Numbered from the stretch's first letter, positions 23,952 to 32,900 are shown. The stretch: DNA of 64,000 bases from Bradyrhizobium sp. WSM3983 (GCF_000473045.1 NZ_AXAY01000004.1:186001-250000), one strand, 5' to 3'. Translations and numbers: made by a program. The notes: generated by a model not told the origin, from the letters alone.

Positions 23952-25181
23952 ATGCCCGCTGTCACCGGCAAGCTTGCGACCGCCTCACTGGCGCTCGCGC
24001 TCATTGCGGCCTCGACCTCGATCGCATCGGCCCAGAAGAAATACGATACCGGCGCGACCGATACCGAGATCAAGATCGGCAACATCATGCCCTACAGCGG
24101 ACCGGCTTCCGCCTACGGCATCATCGGGCGGACCGAAGCCGCCTATTTCAAGAAGATCAACGACGAAGGCGGCATCAACGGCCGCAAGATCAACTTCATC
24201 TCCTATGACGACGCCTACTCGCCGCCGAAGACCGTGGAGCAGGCGCGCAAGCTGGTGGAGAGCGACGAGGTGCTGTTGATCTTCAACTCGCTCGGCACGC
24301 CGCCGAACTCGGCGATCCATAAATACATGAACTCGAAAAAGGTGCCGCAGCTCTTCGTCGCCACCGGTGCCACCAAGTGGAACGACCCGCAGAACTTCCC
24401 CTGGACCATGGGCTGGCAGCCCAACTATCAGAGCGAGACGCAGATCTACGCAAAGTGGCTGCTCAAGAACAAGCCGGACGCCAAGATCGCCGTGCTGTTC
24501 CAGAACGACGACTACGGCAAGGATTATCTCAAGGGCCTGAAGGACGGCCTCGGCGCCAAGGCCGCGTCGATGATCGTCATGGAAGAAAGCTACGAGACCT
24601 CCGAGCCGACCATCGACAGCCATATCGTCAAAATGAAGTCCACCGGCGCCGACGTCTTCATGAACATCACGACTCCGAAATTCGCGGCGCAGGCGATCAA
24701 GAAAGTTGCCGAGATCGGCTGGAAGCCGCTGCACTTCCTCAACAACGTCTCCGCCAACGTCGGCAGCGTGATGAAGCCCGCCGGCTTCGAGAACGGGCAG
24801 GACATCATCTCCGCCGACTACCTGAAGGACGTCTCGGATCCGGCATGGGCGAACGACGCCGGCATGAAGGAGTTCCTGGCGTTCATGACCAAGTACTTCC
24901 CCGAAGGCGACAAGCTCGATAAGGGCACCATCGTCGGCTACGGTGTCGCACAGACCCTTGTTCAGGTCCTCAAGCAGTGCGGCGACGATCTCACGCGCGA
25001 GAACGTCATGAAGCATGCCGCCAGCCTGAAGAACTTCCGCACCGAGGTGCTGCTGCCGGGCGTGCAGATCAACACCTCCCCGACCGACTTTGCGCCGATC
25101 AGCCAGCTCCAGCTCGAGAAGTTCAAGGGCGAGAGATGGGAGCTGTTCGGTGACGTGATCAGCGCCGACGTCGGCGGCTAA
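23952..25181 (+). CDS. LIV-type substrate-binding protein 3
   Basis: A 409-residue third paralogue. The signal peptide ends SIASAQ before KKYDTGATDTEIKIG. It keeps MPYSGPASAYG, INGRKINF and YSPPKTVEQARKLVE, and the ligand loop reads FNSLGTPPNS, intermediate between the other two. The ATG follows GGGAGACTGGA. It ends in its own strong terminator. With proteins 1 and 2 it likely shares the single LivHMGF transporter, giving it several receptor specificities. Confidence 0.9.
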   Translation: MPAVTGKLATASLALALIAASTSIASAQKKYDTGATDTEIKIGNIMPYSGPASAYGIIGRTEAAYFKKINDEGGINGRKINFISYDDAYSPPKTVEQARKLVESDEVLLIFNSLGTPPNSAIHKYMNSKKVPQLFVATGATKWNDPQNFPWTMGWQPNYQSETQIYAKWLLKNKPDAKIAVLFQNDDYGKDYLKGLKDGLGAKAASMIVMEESYETSEPTIDSHIVKMKSTGADVFMNITTPKFAAQAIKKVAEIGWKPLHFLNNVSANVGSVMKPAGFENGQDIISADYLKDVSDPAWANDAGMKEFLAFMTKYFPEGDKLDKGTIVGYGVAQTLVQVLKQCGDDLTRENVMKHAASLKNFRTEVLLPGVQINTSPTDFAPISQLQLEKFKGERWELFGDVISADVGG

Positions 25182-25202
25182 ACCCCCTGGGTGTGCGACA
25201 AT

Positions 25203-25237
25203 AAAAAGCCCCCTGCGAGATGATCGCAGGGGGTTTT
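25203..25237 (+). terminator. Rho-independent terminator after binding protein 3
   Basis: AAAAAGCCCCCTGCGA pairs with TCGCAGGGGGTTTTT around GATGA with one bulged G, then the T run. Stem and loop closely resemble the terminator at 22407-22439. Confidence 0.9.
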
Positions 25238-25383
25238 TGCTGCGCCGATTATGATCACGCGATTGCACAATCGAATGATGGTAAAGCCTGCTTACCCTTT
25301 TGCGCCCGATGCGCTAGGCAGGGGCATGGCGACGTCCTCGCCGTCGCTTTAGTCTGCTCACGAGTTTGCTGAAGGCCATCGTC

Positions 25384-26667
25384 ATGACCGACCGACGTCC
25401 CCTGCTCCGCGCGCTCTATGACGCCGCCGTTGCCGCCGCCCATCCCGACACGATTCTGGCGCCGCATTTACGCCCCGCACCGAAGGGGCGCGTGATCTGC
25501 CTCGCCGCCGGCAAGGGTGCGGCCGCAATGGCTGCGGCTGCGGAGCGGCACTATCTCGACACGCTCAAGCTCGCGCCGGAGCGGCTCGTCGGCATCGCCA
25601 CCACGCGCCACGGCTATGGTGTGCCGACGCGCCGCATCCGCGTCGTCGAGGCCGGCCATCCCGTTCCGGATGAGGCCGGCCTCAAGGGCGCAGCCGACAC
25701 GCTCGCGCTCGCGGGCGAGGCTGGGCCTGACGATCTGCTGCTGGTGCTGCTCACCGGCGGCGGCTCGGCGAACTGGATCGCGCCGGTGGACGGGATCAGT
25801 TTTGCGCAGAAGCAGGCGGTCAACAAGGCGCTGCTGCGCTCGGGCGCGCCGATCGGCGAGATGAATACCGTTCGCAAACATCTCTCGCGCATCAAGGGCG
25901 GGCGGCTGGCGCGCGCCGGCCAAAACGCCGCCGAAATCGTGACGCTCGCGATCTCCGATGTGCCGCATGACGACGCTTCCGCGATTGCCTCGGGCCCGAC
26001 CGTACCCGATCCGACCACGTTGGCAGATGCGCGCGCGATCGTCGCGAAGTACAAGCTCGCCATCGACGATGCCGTGCGCCGCGCGCTGGACGATCCCGCC
26101 AATGAAAGCTGCAAGCCGGGCGACGCCGCCTTCGCGCGCGCGTGTTTCGAATTGATTGCACGTCCGAAGCAGTCGCTTGACGCCGCGGTGAAGCTCGCGA
26201 AGGAAGCCGGCTACGAGACCATCGATCTCGGCGCCGATCTCGAAGGCGAGGCGCGCGAGGTCGCCGCCGATCACGCCAGGCTCGCTCTCGCGGCCCGCGC
26301 GCAAGGCAAGCGCGTCGCGATCCTCTCCGGCGGCGAGCTCACGGTGACCGTGCACGGCAATGGCCGCGGCGGCCCGAACCAGGAATATGCGCTGGCGCTG
26401 GCGTCTCTGCTGAAGGACACGCCTGAGATCTCGGCGCTTGCCGGTGACACCGACGGCGCCGACGGCGGCGCCGGCCATCCCACCGACCCCGCCGGCGCAC
26501 TGATCGACGCGGCGACCTTTGCCAAGATGAAGGCACAGGGGCTCGCGCCGCAGCAATACCTCGACAACAACGACGCGACGACGTTCTTCGAGGCGACGGG
26601 CGACCTGTTGACGCCCGGTCCGACGCTGACCAACGTGAACGATATCAGGGTGATCCTGGTCGACTGA
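25384..26667 (+). CDS. Glycerate 2-kinase / hydroxypyruvate reductase family (MOFRL)
   Basis: A 427-residue member of the GckA/TtuD family, which phosphorylates D-glycerate to 2-phosphoglycerate; older entries call it hydroxypyruvate reductase. Visible are the glycine-rich LLTGGGSANW, the conserved NTVRKHLSRIKGGRLA, SDVPHDD and SGPTVPDPTT. The C-terminal MOFRL domain has SGGELTVTVHGNGRGGPNQEYALAL and DTDGADG. I use the ATG at 25384 (GAAGG upstream); a TTG six codons earlier is possible. It stands alone and links glyoxylate/serine or tartrate metabolism to glycolysis. Confidence 0.92.
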   Translation: MTDRRPLLRALYDAAVAAAHPDTILAPHLRPAPKGRVICLAAGKGAAAMAAAAERHYLDTLKLAPERLVGIATTRHGYGVPTRRIRVVEAGHPVPDEAGLKGAADTLALAGEAGPDDLLLVLLTGGGSANWIAPVDGISFAQKQAVNKALLRSGAPIGEMNTVRKHLSRIKGGRLARAGQNAAEIVTLAISDVPHDDASAIASGPTVPDPTTLADARAIVAKYKLAIDDAVRRALDDPANESCKPGDAAFARACFELIARPKQSLDAAVKLAKEAGYETIDLGADLEGEAREVAADHARLALAARAQGKRVAILSGGELTVTVHGNGRGGPNQEYALALASLLKDTPEISALAGDTDGADGGAGHPTDPAGALIDAATFAKMKAQGLAPQQYLDNNDATTFFEATGDLLTPGPTLTNVNDIRVILVD

Positions 26668-26715
26668 GGCGCCCAGTGCGCAAAAGCGCGCAAGGCGGGC
26701 GATGTCAGCCGGGCC

Positions 26716-27249
26716 TCAAAACTCGTTGGCGATTTTCGAGAGCATCTCGAGCAGGGCTTCGCGGTTGGCCTGCCCGAGCAGCTCGTTGAGGCGCGACTCG
26801 TGCTTGGTGGCGACGAGTTTTTTGGCGCGCGTCAGCACCGCCTTGCCCTTGTCGGTCAAAACCAGGATGTGCGAGCGGCGGTCGTTGGTGGAGCGGATCC
26901 GGGCGCAGAGGTCGCGGCTCTCGAGATTGTCGAGCATGGCGACGAAGTTCGGCCTGAGGATGCCGAGGGTAGAGGCGATCTCGGTCTGGTTACGGCCCGG
27001 GTTCTTCTCAACCAGCAGCAGCACCGAAAATTGCGCCGGCGTCAGCTGCAGCGAGGCCATGCAGCGCAAAAAGTTCTCGAACACCTTGAGCTGCGCCCGC
27101 TTCAGCACGTAGCCGAGCTGTTCCGAGAGCTCGCCGAGCTGGAGGGCTTCGGTAGAACCCTGCACCTGCCCCTCGGCGGCATCCTTGCGGCCCTTGGCCG
27201 CGTCGGACGGCTTTTCCGAGGACTTTTCAGCGGTTTTGGAAACGGTCAT
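26716..27249 (-). CDS. MarR family transcriptional regulator
   Basis: A 177-residue winged-helix regulator with a 35-residue Lys/Ser/Glu-rich N-terminal extension. The MarR core is FENFLRCMASLQLTPAQFSVL, the recognition region QTEIASTLGILRPNFVAMLD and the wing RDLCARIRSTNDRRSHILVLT. It is divergent from the second LIV-type cassette and separated by 177 bp that contain a 10-bp inverted repeat over a promoter-like sequence. By comparison with MarR regulators beside aromatic-acid transporters in related bacteria, it may respond to an acid or its CoA thioester. Ligand unknown. Confidence 0.92.
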   Translation of the reverse strand: MTVSKTAEKSSEKPSDAAKGRKDAAEGQVQGSTEALQLGELSEQLGYVLKRAQLKVFENFLRCMASLQLTPAQFSVLLLVEKNPGRNQTEIASTLGILRPNFVAMLDNLESRDLCARIRSTNDRRSHILVLTDKGKAVLTRAKKLVATKHESRLNELLGQANREALLEMLSKIANEF

Positions 27250-27299
27250 CGCCTCATGCTCATAATCCCGCTAAATTCGGGACGGGTCGTTCGCCGCGC

Positions 27300-27328
27300 T
27301 TGAGATTATATTTGATAATTGTTATGGA
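27300..27328 (+). promoter_or_regulatory. Promoter for the second LIV cassette
   Basis: TTGAGA at 27300-27305 and TATGGA at 27323-27328 are 17 bp apart, a reasonable sigma-70 match. The start codon of the first permease lies about 100 bp downstream. The inverted repeat at 27308-27341 covers the -10 region. Confidence 0.45.
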
Positions 27329-27341
27329 CCATATCAAATAT
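27308..27341. promoter_or_regulatory. Probable MarR operator
   Basis: The arms ATATTTGATA (27308-27317) and TATCAAATAT (27332-27341) are exact complements separated by 14 bp. It is AT-rich in GC-rich surroundings, sits between the divergent marR and livH genes and overlaps the predicted -10 box, which fits repression by the adjacent MarR protein. Confidence 0.6.
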
Positions 27342-27426
27342 CGCCAGCGTATTTCAATGGCTGTGAACGGACCATCCACCGCAACCGCGGAGACCGGTCC
27401 GGATCGTTGAGGGGGAGCGTCCGGTC

Positions 27427-28467
27427 TTGAACACCACCATCATGCTGTTCCTGCTGCAGGACGGCATTACCAATGGCGCAATTTATGCGCTGCTCGGCCT
27501 GGCGCTGGTGCTGGTGTTCGCCGTCACCCGCGTCATCCTCATCCCCCAGGGCGAATTCGTCACCTATGGCGCGCTGACCTATGCCTCGCTGGCCTCGGGC
27601 CAGATGCCGGGCACGGCCAAGCTGGCGCTGGCCATGGGCATCGGCGCCTGCGCCTTCGACCTGTTCGCGGCCCGCAAGGCGCTGCATGGCCGGCTGATCC
27701 TGCGCAGCGTCCTCGCCAACATCGTGCTGCCTGCCATCGTGCTGGCGGTCACGCTCTATTTCGCCGGTCAGAAGCCGCCGGTCGCGGTCTGCATCGCGCT
27801 GTCGCTGGTGATCGTGGCCATGATCGGCCTCTACCTCTACCGCATCGCGTTCCAGCCGCTGGCGCACACTTCGGTGCTCGTGCTGCTGATCGCCTCGGTC
27901 GGTGTGCACCTGGCGCTTCAGGGATTGGGCCTGCTGTTCTTCGGCGCCGAAGGCCAGCGCGGTCCGGCGGTGCTCTCCGGCGCCTTCACCGCGGGCTCGC
28001 TGCGCTTCACGGGCCAGAGCCTCACGGTCTACGGCATCACCATCGCCTTCATCGTCGGTCTTTGGCTGTTCTTCGGCCTGACGCTCTACGGCAAGGCGCT
28101 GCGCGCCACCGCCGTCAACCGGCTCGGGGCGCGGCTCGCCGGCATCCGCACCTCCCTGTCGGGCCAGATCGCCTTCCTGCTGGCCTCCATCATCGGCGCG
28201 CTGTCGGGCATCATGATCGTGCCGATCACGACGCTCTACTACGACTCGGGCTTCCTGATCGGCCTTAAGGGCTTCGTCGCCGCGATCATCGGCGGCCTCG
28301 TCAGCTATCCCCTCACGGCGGTCGCAGCCCTCCTCGTCGGCATCGTCGAGGCGTTCTCGTCCTTTTATGCCTCCAACTACAAGGAGGTGATCGTGTTCAT
28401 GCTCCTGATCCCCGTGCTGCTGCTGCGGTCGCTCGCAGCACCTGCCGTCGAGGAAGAGAAGGACTGA
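27427..28467 (+). CDS. LIV-type ABC transporter permease (LivH type), second cassette
   Basis: A 346-residue permease. The N-terminus QDGITNGAIYALLGLALVL and the PQGEFVTYGA loop are LivH-like; the coupling loop is GKALRATAVNRLGARLAGI. It is about 50 residues longer than the LivH at 19222, with an extra hydrophobic stretch near residues 75-125. The start is TTG at 27427 with a purine-rich GGGGGAG upstream; an ATG five codons later is an alternative. It is the first gene of an operon with the LivM-LivG fusion. Confidence 0.88.
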   Translation: MNTTIMLFLLQDGITNGAIYALLGLALVLVFAVTRVILIPQGEFVTYGALTYASLASGQMPGTAKLALAMGIGACAFDLFAARKALHGRLILRSVLANIVLPAIVLAVTLYFAGQKPPVAVCIALSLVIVAMIGLYLYRIAFQPLAHTSVLVLLIASVGVHLALQGLGLLFFGAEGQRGPAVLSGAFTAGSLRFTGQSLTVYGITIAFIVGLWLFFGLTLYGKALRATAVNRLGARLAGIRTSLSGQIAFLLASIIGALSGIMIVPITTLYYDSGFLIGLKGFVAAIIGGLVSYPLTAVAALLVGIVEAFSSFYASNYKEVIVFMLLIPVLLLRSLAAPAVEEEKD

Positions 28468-28474
28468 CGCCAAG

Positions 28475-30244
28475 ATGCAGAGCCGGCTTCCCATCCTCAT
28501 CTTCGCAATTTTGATGGCAGCGATCCCGTTCGTCCCCGGCATGCCGCCGTTCTGGATCGTGCTGCTCGACAATATCGGCCTCGCCGCGCTGGTCGCGATG
28601 GGCCTCGTGCTGCTCACCGGTGTCGGTGGCCTGACCTCGTTCGGCCAGGCGGCCTTCGTCGGTTTCGGCGCCTACACCACGGCGCTGCTGACGACGGCTT
28701 ATGGCCTGTCGCCCTGGCTGACCTTGCCGCTGTCGCTGGTGGTCAGCGGCCTGCTCGCAGTGCTGCTTGGCCTGGTTACGGTCCGCCTCTCCGGCCATTA
28801 TCTGCCGCTCGGCACGCTGGCCTGGGGGCTCGGCCTGTTCTACCTCTTCAGCAAGCTCGAATTCCTCGGGCGTAACGACGGCATTTCGGCGATCCCGCCA
28901 TTGTCGATCGGCTCGTTCAGGATGCTCGATCCCGGCTCGATCTACTTTGCGATCTGGGTCGCGGTCATCCTCTCGGCCCTGCTCACGATGAACCTGCTGG
29001 ATTCCCGCACCGGCCGCGCCATCCGCGCGCTGCGGCGCGGCCATGTCGCGGCCGAAGCGTTCGGCGTGCACACGCCACGCGCAAAGCTCCTGGTGTTCAT
29101 CCACGCCGCCGTGCTCGCCGGCCTCTCCGGCTGGCTCTACGCCCATCTCCAGCGCGCGGTGAACCCGACGCCGTTCGGGGCGCAGGCCGGCATCGAATAT
29201 CTCTTCATCGCGGTGGTCGGCGGCGCCGGTTATGTCTGGGGCGGCGTGCTCGGCGCGGCGATCGTCGTGATCCTGAAAGAGGTGCTGCAAAGCTACCTGC
29301 CGCTGATCCTGCCCGGCTCCGGCCAGGTCGAAACCATCGTGTTCGGCATCATGCTGGTGGCGCTGCTCCAGCTCGCGCCCGGCGGCGTCTGGCCCTGGCT
29401 GATGTCGCTCCTGCCCGAGCGCACCAGTGGCAGGAAGCCGGACACGTCGCTGAAGCTCGAGGCGCGCCCCCGCTTACCTGGCCAGTCCGGCATCCTTCTT
29501 CACGTCGAAAAAGCGCGAAAGCAATTTGGTGGCGTGATCGCTGTCAACAACGTCTCCTTCGACGTCCAGGCCCGCGAGATCGTCGCTTTGATCGGACCGA
29601 ACGGCGCGGGAAAAAGCACCACCTTCAACCTGATCACCGGCGTGCTGTCGGCGACCTCAGGCTCGATCTCTGTGCTCGGCAGGAAGGTCGATCGCGCGCC
29701 GCCGCAGGAGATCGTCAAGCTCGGCATCAGCAGGACTTTCCAGCATGTGAAGCTCGTGCCCGACATGACCGTGCTGGAGAATGTCGCGATCGGCGCGCAT
29801 CTGCGCGGCCAGTCCGGCCCGCTCGCCTCGATGCTGCGTCTCGACCGCGCCGATGAAGCAAAACTGCTCGCGGAATCCGCCCGCCAGATCGAGCGCGTTG
29901 GGCTTGCCGACCAGATGCATCAGCTTGCAGGATCGCTCTCGCTCGGCCAGCAGCGCATCGTCGAGATCGCCCGCGCGCTGTGCGTCGATCCGATGCTGCT
30001 GCTGCTCGACGAGCCCGCCGCCGGCCTGCGCCACATGGAGAAGCAGCAGCTCGCGAAACTGCTGCGCGACCTGCGCGACGGTGGCATGAGCGTGCTGCTG
30101 GTCGAGCACGACATGGGCTTTGTGATGAACCTGGCCGACCGCATCGTCGTGCTTGATTTCGGCACCAAGATCGCAGAGGGCACGCCCGCCACGATCAAGA
30201 CCAATCCCGAAGTGATCAAGGCCTATCTCGGAGTGGCGGCATGA
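28475..30244 (+). CDS. LivM-LivG fusion: ABC permease joined to ATP-binding domain
   Basis: A 589-residue protein. Residues 1 to about 310 are a LivM-type permease ([18 protein letters not shown], coupling loop [19 protein letters not shown]). After a hydrophilic linker near 310-340 a LivG-type ATPase follows, with Walker [10 protein letters not shown], signature [16 protein letters not shown], Walker [12 protein letters not shown] and VEHDM. Both halves look intact. Such fusions occur in rhizobia. The stop overlaps the next ATG in ATGA. Confidence 0.92.
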   Translation: MQSRLPILIFAILMAAIPFVPGMPPFWIVLLDNIGLAALVAMGLVLLTGVGGLTSFGQAAFVGFGAYTTALLTTAYGLSPWLTLPLSLVVSGLLAVLLGLVTVRLSGHYLPLGTLAWGLGLFYLFSKLEFLGRNDGISAIPPLSIGSFRMLDPGSIYFAIWVAVILSALLTMNLLDSRTGRAIRALRRGHVAAEAFGVHTPRAKLLVFIHAAVLAGLSGWLYAHLQRAVNPTPFGAQAGIEYLFIAVVGGAGYVWGGVLGAAIVVILKEVLQSYLPLILPGSGQVETIVFGIMLVALLQLAPGGVWPWLMSLLPERTSGRKPDTSLKLEARPRLPGQSGILLHVEKARKQFGGVIAVNNVSFDVQAREIVALIGPNGAGKSTTFNLITGVLSATSGSISVLGRKVDRAPPQEIVKLGISRTFQHVKLVPDMTVLENVAIGAHLRGQSGPLASMLRLDRADEAKLLAESARQIERVGLADQMHQLAGSLSLGQQRIVEIARALCVDPMLLLLDEPAAGLRHMEKQQLAKLLRDLRDGGMSVLLVEHDMGFVMNLADRIVVLDFGTKIAEGTPATIKTNPEVIKAYLGVAA

Positions 30245-30972
30245 GCGCGCTGTTGTCCGTCACCGATGCGCATGTCGCCTATGGCAAGGTCGAGGCGGTG
30301 CGTTCGGTTGCGCTCGAAGTCGGCGAGAACCAGATCGTCACCATCGTCGGCGCCAACGGCGCCGGCAAGACCACGCTGCTCTCGGCCATCATGGGCATCC
30401 TGCCGCTGAAGGGCCGCGTTGCCTTTGCCGGCCAGGACCTCGCCCGGCTCGACATCGAGGACCGCGTCGCGATGGGGCTCGGCCTCGTGCCTGAGCACCG
30501 CGAATTGTTCGTGACCATGAATGTCGAGGACAATCTCGAGCTGGGTGCCTTCCGCATCGAGAGAAGCAGGGCCAAGGCCTCGATGGAGCAGGTCTATGCG
30601 CTGTTTCCGCGGCTGAAGGAGCGGCGCAAGCAGTTCGCCGGCACGCTCTCCGGCGGCGAGCAGCAGATGCTCGCGATGGGCCGCGCGCTGATGGGTGAGC
30701 CGAAGCTGCTGATGCTGGACGAGCCGAGCCTGGGCCTCGCCCCGATCATCGTCGCCGACATTTTCCGCATCATCACCGAACTGCGGGCCAGCGGTGTGTC
30801 CGTGCTGCTGGTCGAGCAGAACGCGCAGGCCGCGCTGAAGATCGCCGACCAGGCCTATGTGATGGAGCTCGGCGAGTTCGTGCTGAGCGGCAAGGCCAGC
30901 GACATCGCAGCGAATGAGCGGGTGGCGGCCAGCTATCTCGGCTTCCAGCACGAAGGCACGAGCGCGATCTAG
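30241..30972 (+). CDS. LIV-type ABC transporter ATP-binding protein (LivF type), second cassette
   Basis: A 243-residue ATPase: Walker A GANGAGKTT, signature LSGGEQQMLAMGRAL, Walker B LMLDEPSLGL, then VEQN in place of the switch histidine, as usual for LivF. The Q-loop segment VPEHRELFVTMNVEDNLELG is typical. It overlaps the fusion gene by four bases. The cassette ends here, 0 bp from the convergent dsbB stop codon, with no binding-protein gene and no clear terminator. Confidence 0.93.
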   Translation: MSALLSVTDAHVAYGKVEAVRSVALEVGENQIVTIVGANGAGKTTLLSAIMGILPLKGRVAFAGQDLARLDIEDRVAMGLGLVPEHRELFVTMNVEDNLELGAFRIERSRAKASMEQVYALFPRLKERRKQFAGTLSGGEQQMLAMGRALMGEPKLLMLDEPSLGLAPIIVADIFRIITELRASGVSVLLVEQNAQAALKIADQAYVMELGEFVLSGKASDIAANERVAASYLGFQHEGTSAI

Positions 30973-31515
30973 CTACCTACGGTTCGCCGTCCGCGCAAAA
31001 CCCCAGGCGGCGATCGCGGCCATCAGCAGCGAGATCAGCACGTTGTAGCCGGCGAGGGAGAGGCCGAGGAAGCGCCACTGCACCTCGTCGCAGCGCACCA
31101 CCTTGACGGTGTCGAGCCGCGACAGGAGATCGCCGGCGCTGCCGAGGTTGACGACCGGACCGGTGCAATCGGTCGGCCCCTGCCAAAACCCCCATTCGAC
31201 GCCGGAATGGTAGGTGCCAAGACCGGCATTGGCGAGCGCCGCCAGCGCGAGGATCGCGAGCCCTGCCAGCAGCAGCGGCCGCGGCGCACCGCCCCTCGCC
31301 GCCAGCGCCGTGAGCGCACCGAGCGGGATCGCGAGATAGTAAGCGTAGCGCTGCTCGAGGCAGAGCGGACAGGGCAAGATCTCCAGGACGAGCTGGAAGA
31401 ACCAGGCACCCGCAATCGTCGCCGCCGCGATCAGGGTGACAGCCAGCGAGGCGGCCAGCGCAGGCGCACTGGCGGCCGGTCGAAACGCAGGTACTGCAGC
31501 ACTCTGGGTCGTCAC
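30973..31515 (-). CDS. dsbB: Disulfide bond formation protein B (DsbB)
   Basis: A 180-residue inner-membrane protein with four hydrophobic segments. Two cysteine pairs match DsbB: C49/C52 (CPLC) in the first periplasmic loop and C117/C142 (TDCTGP and RCDEV) in the second. It reoxidises DsbA and passes electrons to quinone. The short N-terminal tail is alanine-rich. The gene is convergent with the LivF gene and adjacent stop codons touch. Confidence 0.9.
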   Translation of the reverse strand: MTTQSAAVPAFRPAASAPALAASLAVTLIAAATIAGAWFFQLVLEILPCPLCLEQRYAYYLAIPLGALTALAARGGAPRPLLLAGLAILALAALANAGLGTYHSGVEWGFWQGPTDCTGPVVNLGSAGDLLSRLDTVKVVRCDEVQWRFLGLSLAGYNVLISLLMAAIAAWGFARTANRR

Positions 31516-31604
31516 GGCGGCCTCTTTCGGATCAGGCTTGGCTTCAAGGCTCTAACCCCCGCCCAAGCCCCTGTCGAGAACGCCCGGGATCACTTTGGCG
31601 CGGG

Positions 31605-31632
31605 TTGACCTCGGTTTGTCCATGGCTATAGT
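31605..31632 (+). promoter_or_regulatory. Promoter of tRNA-Leu
   Basis: TTGACC (31605-31610) and TATAGT (31627-31632) are separated by 16 bp, and the mature tRNA begins 43 bp after the -10 box. This is one of the best sigma-70 matches in the window. Confidence 0.65.
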
Positions 31633-31675
31633 CCGCCGGCTTCGCGACGCCCTCCATCGGAGGGGCCGACCGAGG

Positions 31676-31760
31676 GCCCCTGTGGCGGAACTGGTAGACG
31701 CGCTCGACTCAAAATCGAGTTCCGCAAGGAGTGCTGGTTCGATTCCGGCCAGGGGCACCA
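31676..31760 (+). tRNA. tRNA-Leu (anticodon CAA)
   Basis: A class II tRNA of 85 bases including encoded CCA. Acceptor GCCCCTG pairs with CAGGGGC; the anticodon stem CTCGA/TCGAG encloses the loop CTCAAAA with CAA as anticodon, reading UUG. The long variable arm TCCGCAAGGA and the T arm GCTGGTTCGATTCCGGC are present. Confidence 0.97.
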
Positions 31761-31819
31761 CGCTTCGCCCTTTCGGGCTTCGCGTGGCGCGGCCATGCGA
31801 AGCCGATAGGGCGAAGCGT
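31761..31819. repeat. Long palindrome directly behind tRNA-Leu
   Basis: CGCTTCGCCCT followed by TCGGGCTTCGC is answered by GCGAAGCCGA and AGGGCGAAGCG, an inverted repeat of about 24-bp arms that begins at the base after CCA. It may terminate or help process the tRNA transcript. From here to 32073 only a short broken-looking frame (31946) was found. Confidence 0.7.
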
Positions 31820-31945
31820 GTCCGGCGAAGCCTCTTGGCGAAGACGGACTGTCACAGCATGACACCATCTCGTCCTCCTCCCTCCCAATCGTCACATCCC
31901 CACTGCATAAACCCGTAGCTTCTTCTCTCACTCGAAGGAGCTCAG

Positions 31946-32092
31946 ATGAACGACCTGCACGCGTGGCTTTCCGAACAGCACCTTCCGGATCTTTCAGCAA
32001 AAACTCGAAACGCTCGGCCGGGACGATCCCGCGCTGCGCGGCCTGTGCCGACCCACCAAATTCCGATCAGGCCTCACGCCACCCGCCTGTAG
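31946..32092 (+). pseudogene. Short frame with a good start site, probably a truncated gene
   Basis: ATG at 31946 is preceded by GAAGGAG at ideal spacing and opens MNDLHAWLSEQHLP, then the frame turns arginine-rich and ends at 32092, overlapping the end of the DUF6314 gene. In the next frame the same DNA reads RIFQQKLETLGRDDPALRGL, which looks more protein-like and would join the first 13 residues after a frameshift near 31985. I read this as the 5' end of a damaged gene of unknown family, not as a functional 48-residue protein. Confidence 0.35.
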
Positions 32093-32535
32093 GTCGTCGT
32101 CATCGTGTAATCCTTGCGCGGACCTGACACGACGTGACGAATGACAAAGCCACCATCGTCGTGGAACGTGTACGTCGACCGATAATGATCGAGATTGCAG
32201 AGATGGCCGGCGCTTCCGCTCAAGGTGCCGCCATCGGATGCAGCGAGTTCGATCGCGTGGAAGAGCCGCGGCGGACTTTCCTTGAAGAAGACGTCGAATC
32301 CCCGGCCGCGCACGCGGAAGACGTACTCACGCTCTGCTTCGAGCTCGGTGCCGCTTTGGAGTGTCAGCCGTCCCCGCTCGCGATAGGCCAGGCGCTCCGC
32401 GTCCAATGGCGTGAAGGTCGCAAGGCCCTGCATGCTTGCTTGACCTTCGATGACCCGGCTGAACGACCACGAGCCGGTCAGCCACGCCATCACCTGCGAC
32501 GCGTCACGCCAAGCATCGATCACAGTTTCGTTCAT
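32074..32535 (-). CDS. DUF6314 family protein
   Basis: A 153-residue protein matching my memory of DUF6314: a WLTGSWSFSRVIEG start, GLATFTPLDAERLAYRERG, the DVFF...PRLFHAIEL segment, AGHLCNLDHYRSTYTF and the C-terminal SGPRKDYTMTTTYRR. The pattern suggests a small lipocalin-like beta-barrel that binds an unknown ligand; its biochemical role is not known to me. The ATG at 32533-32535 is chosen over a frame 14 codons longer. It is monocistronic. Confidence 0.75.
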   Translation of the reverse strand: MNETVIDAWRDASQVMAWLTGSWSFSRVIEGQASMQGLATFTPLDAERLAYRERGRLTLQSGTELEAEREYVFRVRGRGFDVFFKESPPRLFHAIELAASDGGTLSGSAGHLCNLDHYRSTYTFHDDGGFVIRHVVSGPRKDYTMTTTYRRVA

Positions 32536-32659
32536 CTGCTCTGGATCCAATCGCCCGGCCGCTCCGTGGTTTCGCAAAATCCGCGCGCCGCGCGTTCGAC
32601 TTTTGCCGCGCCGCTACCTATATCCCAGCGAGCATGCGTGTCGAGACAGCGAGCAAGTG

Positions 32660-32893
32660 ATGGCCCGGAGACCCACGACGGACACCGACGCCGACGACGT
32701 GCCCCGCTATTTCGTCTGGGTCCGCGGCCTCGACGGGCCCGAGCCGCAGAAATGGGTCGACATGGAGTTCGGCGTCGGGGACTGGAAACGGTCACTGGTG
32801 CTGGCCTGGCTGGAGCTGCCGGTGGACGAGCGGCGCCTGCCGCTGTCGATGCTGGCGCGGCGATATCCGCCGCCGAAGGTGGAGACGCTTTAG
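32660..32893 (+). CDS. Small conserved-looking hypothetical protein
   Basis: A 77-residue, acidic N-terminal protein with a compact core: YFVWVRGLDGPEPQKWVDM, then WKRSLVLAWLELPVDERRL. No family is recognised. The codon pattern is like its neighbours (strong third-position GC), which supports a real gene. The ATG at 32660 follows GAGCAAGTG, a weak site. It is convergent with the AraC regulator. Confidence 0.6.
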   Translation: MARRPTTDTDADDVPRYFVWVRGLDGPEPQKWVDMEFGVGDWKRSLVLAWLELPVDERRLPLSMLARRYPPPKVETL

Positions 32894-32900
32894 GTTCGCC

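Noticed and set aside
31676..32092. Genomic island inserted at tRNA-Leu
   Set aside because: No integrase, no second copy of the tRNA 3' end and no change of gene type downstream was seen within the window.
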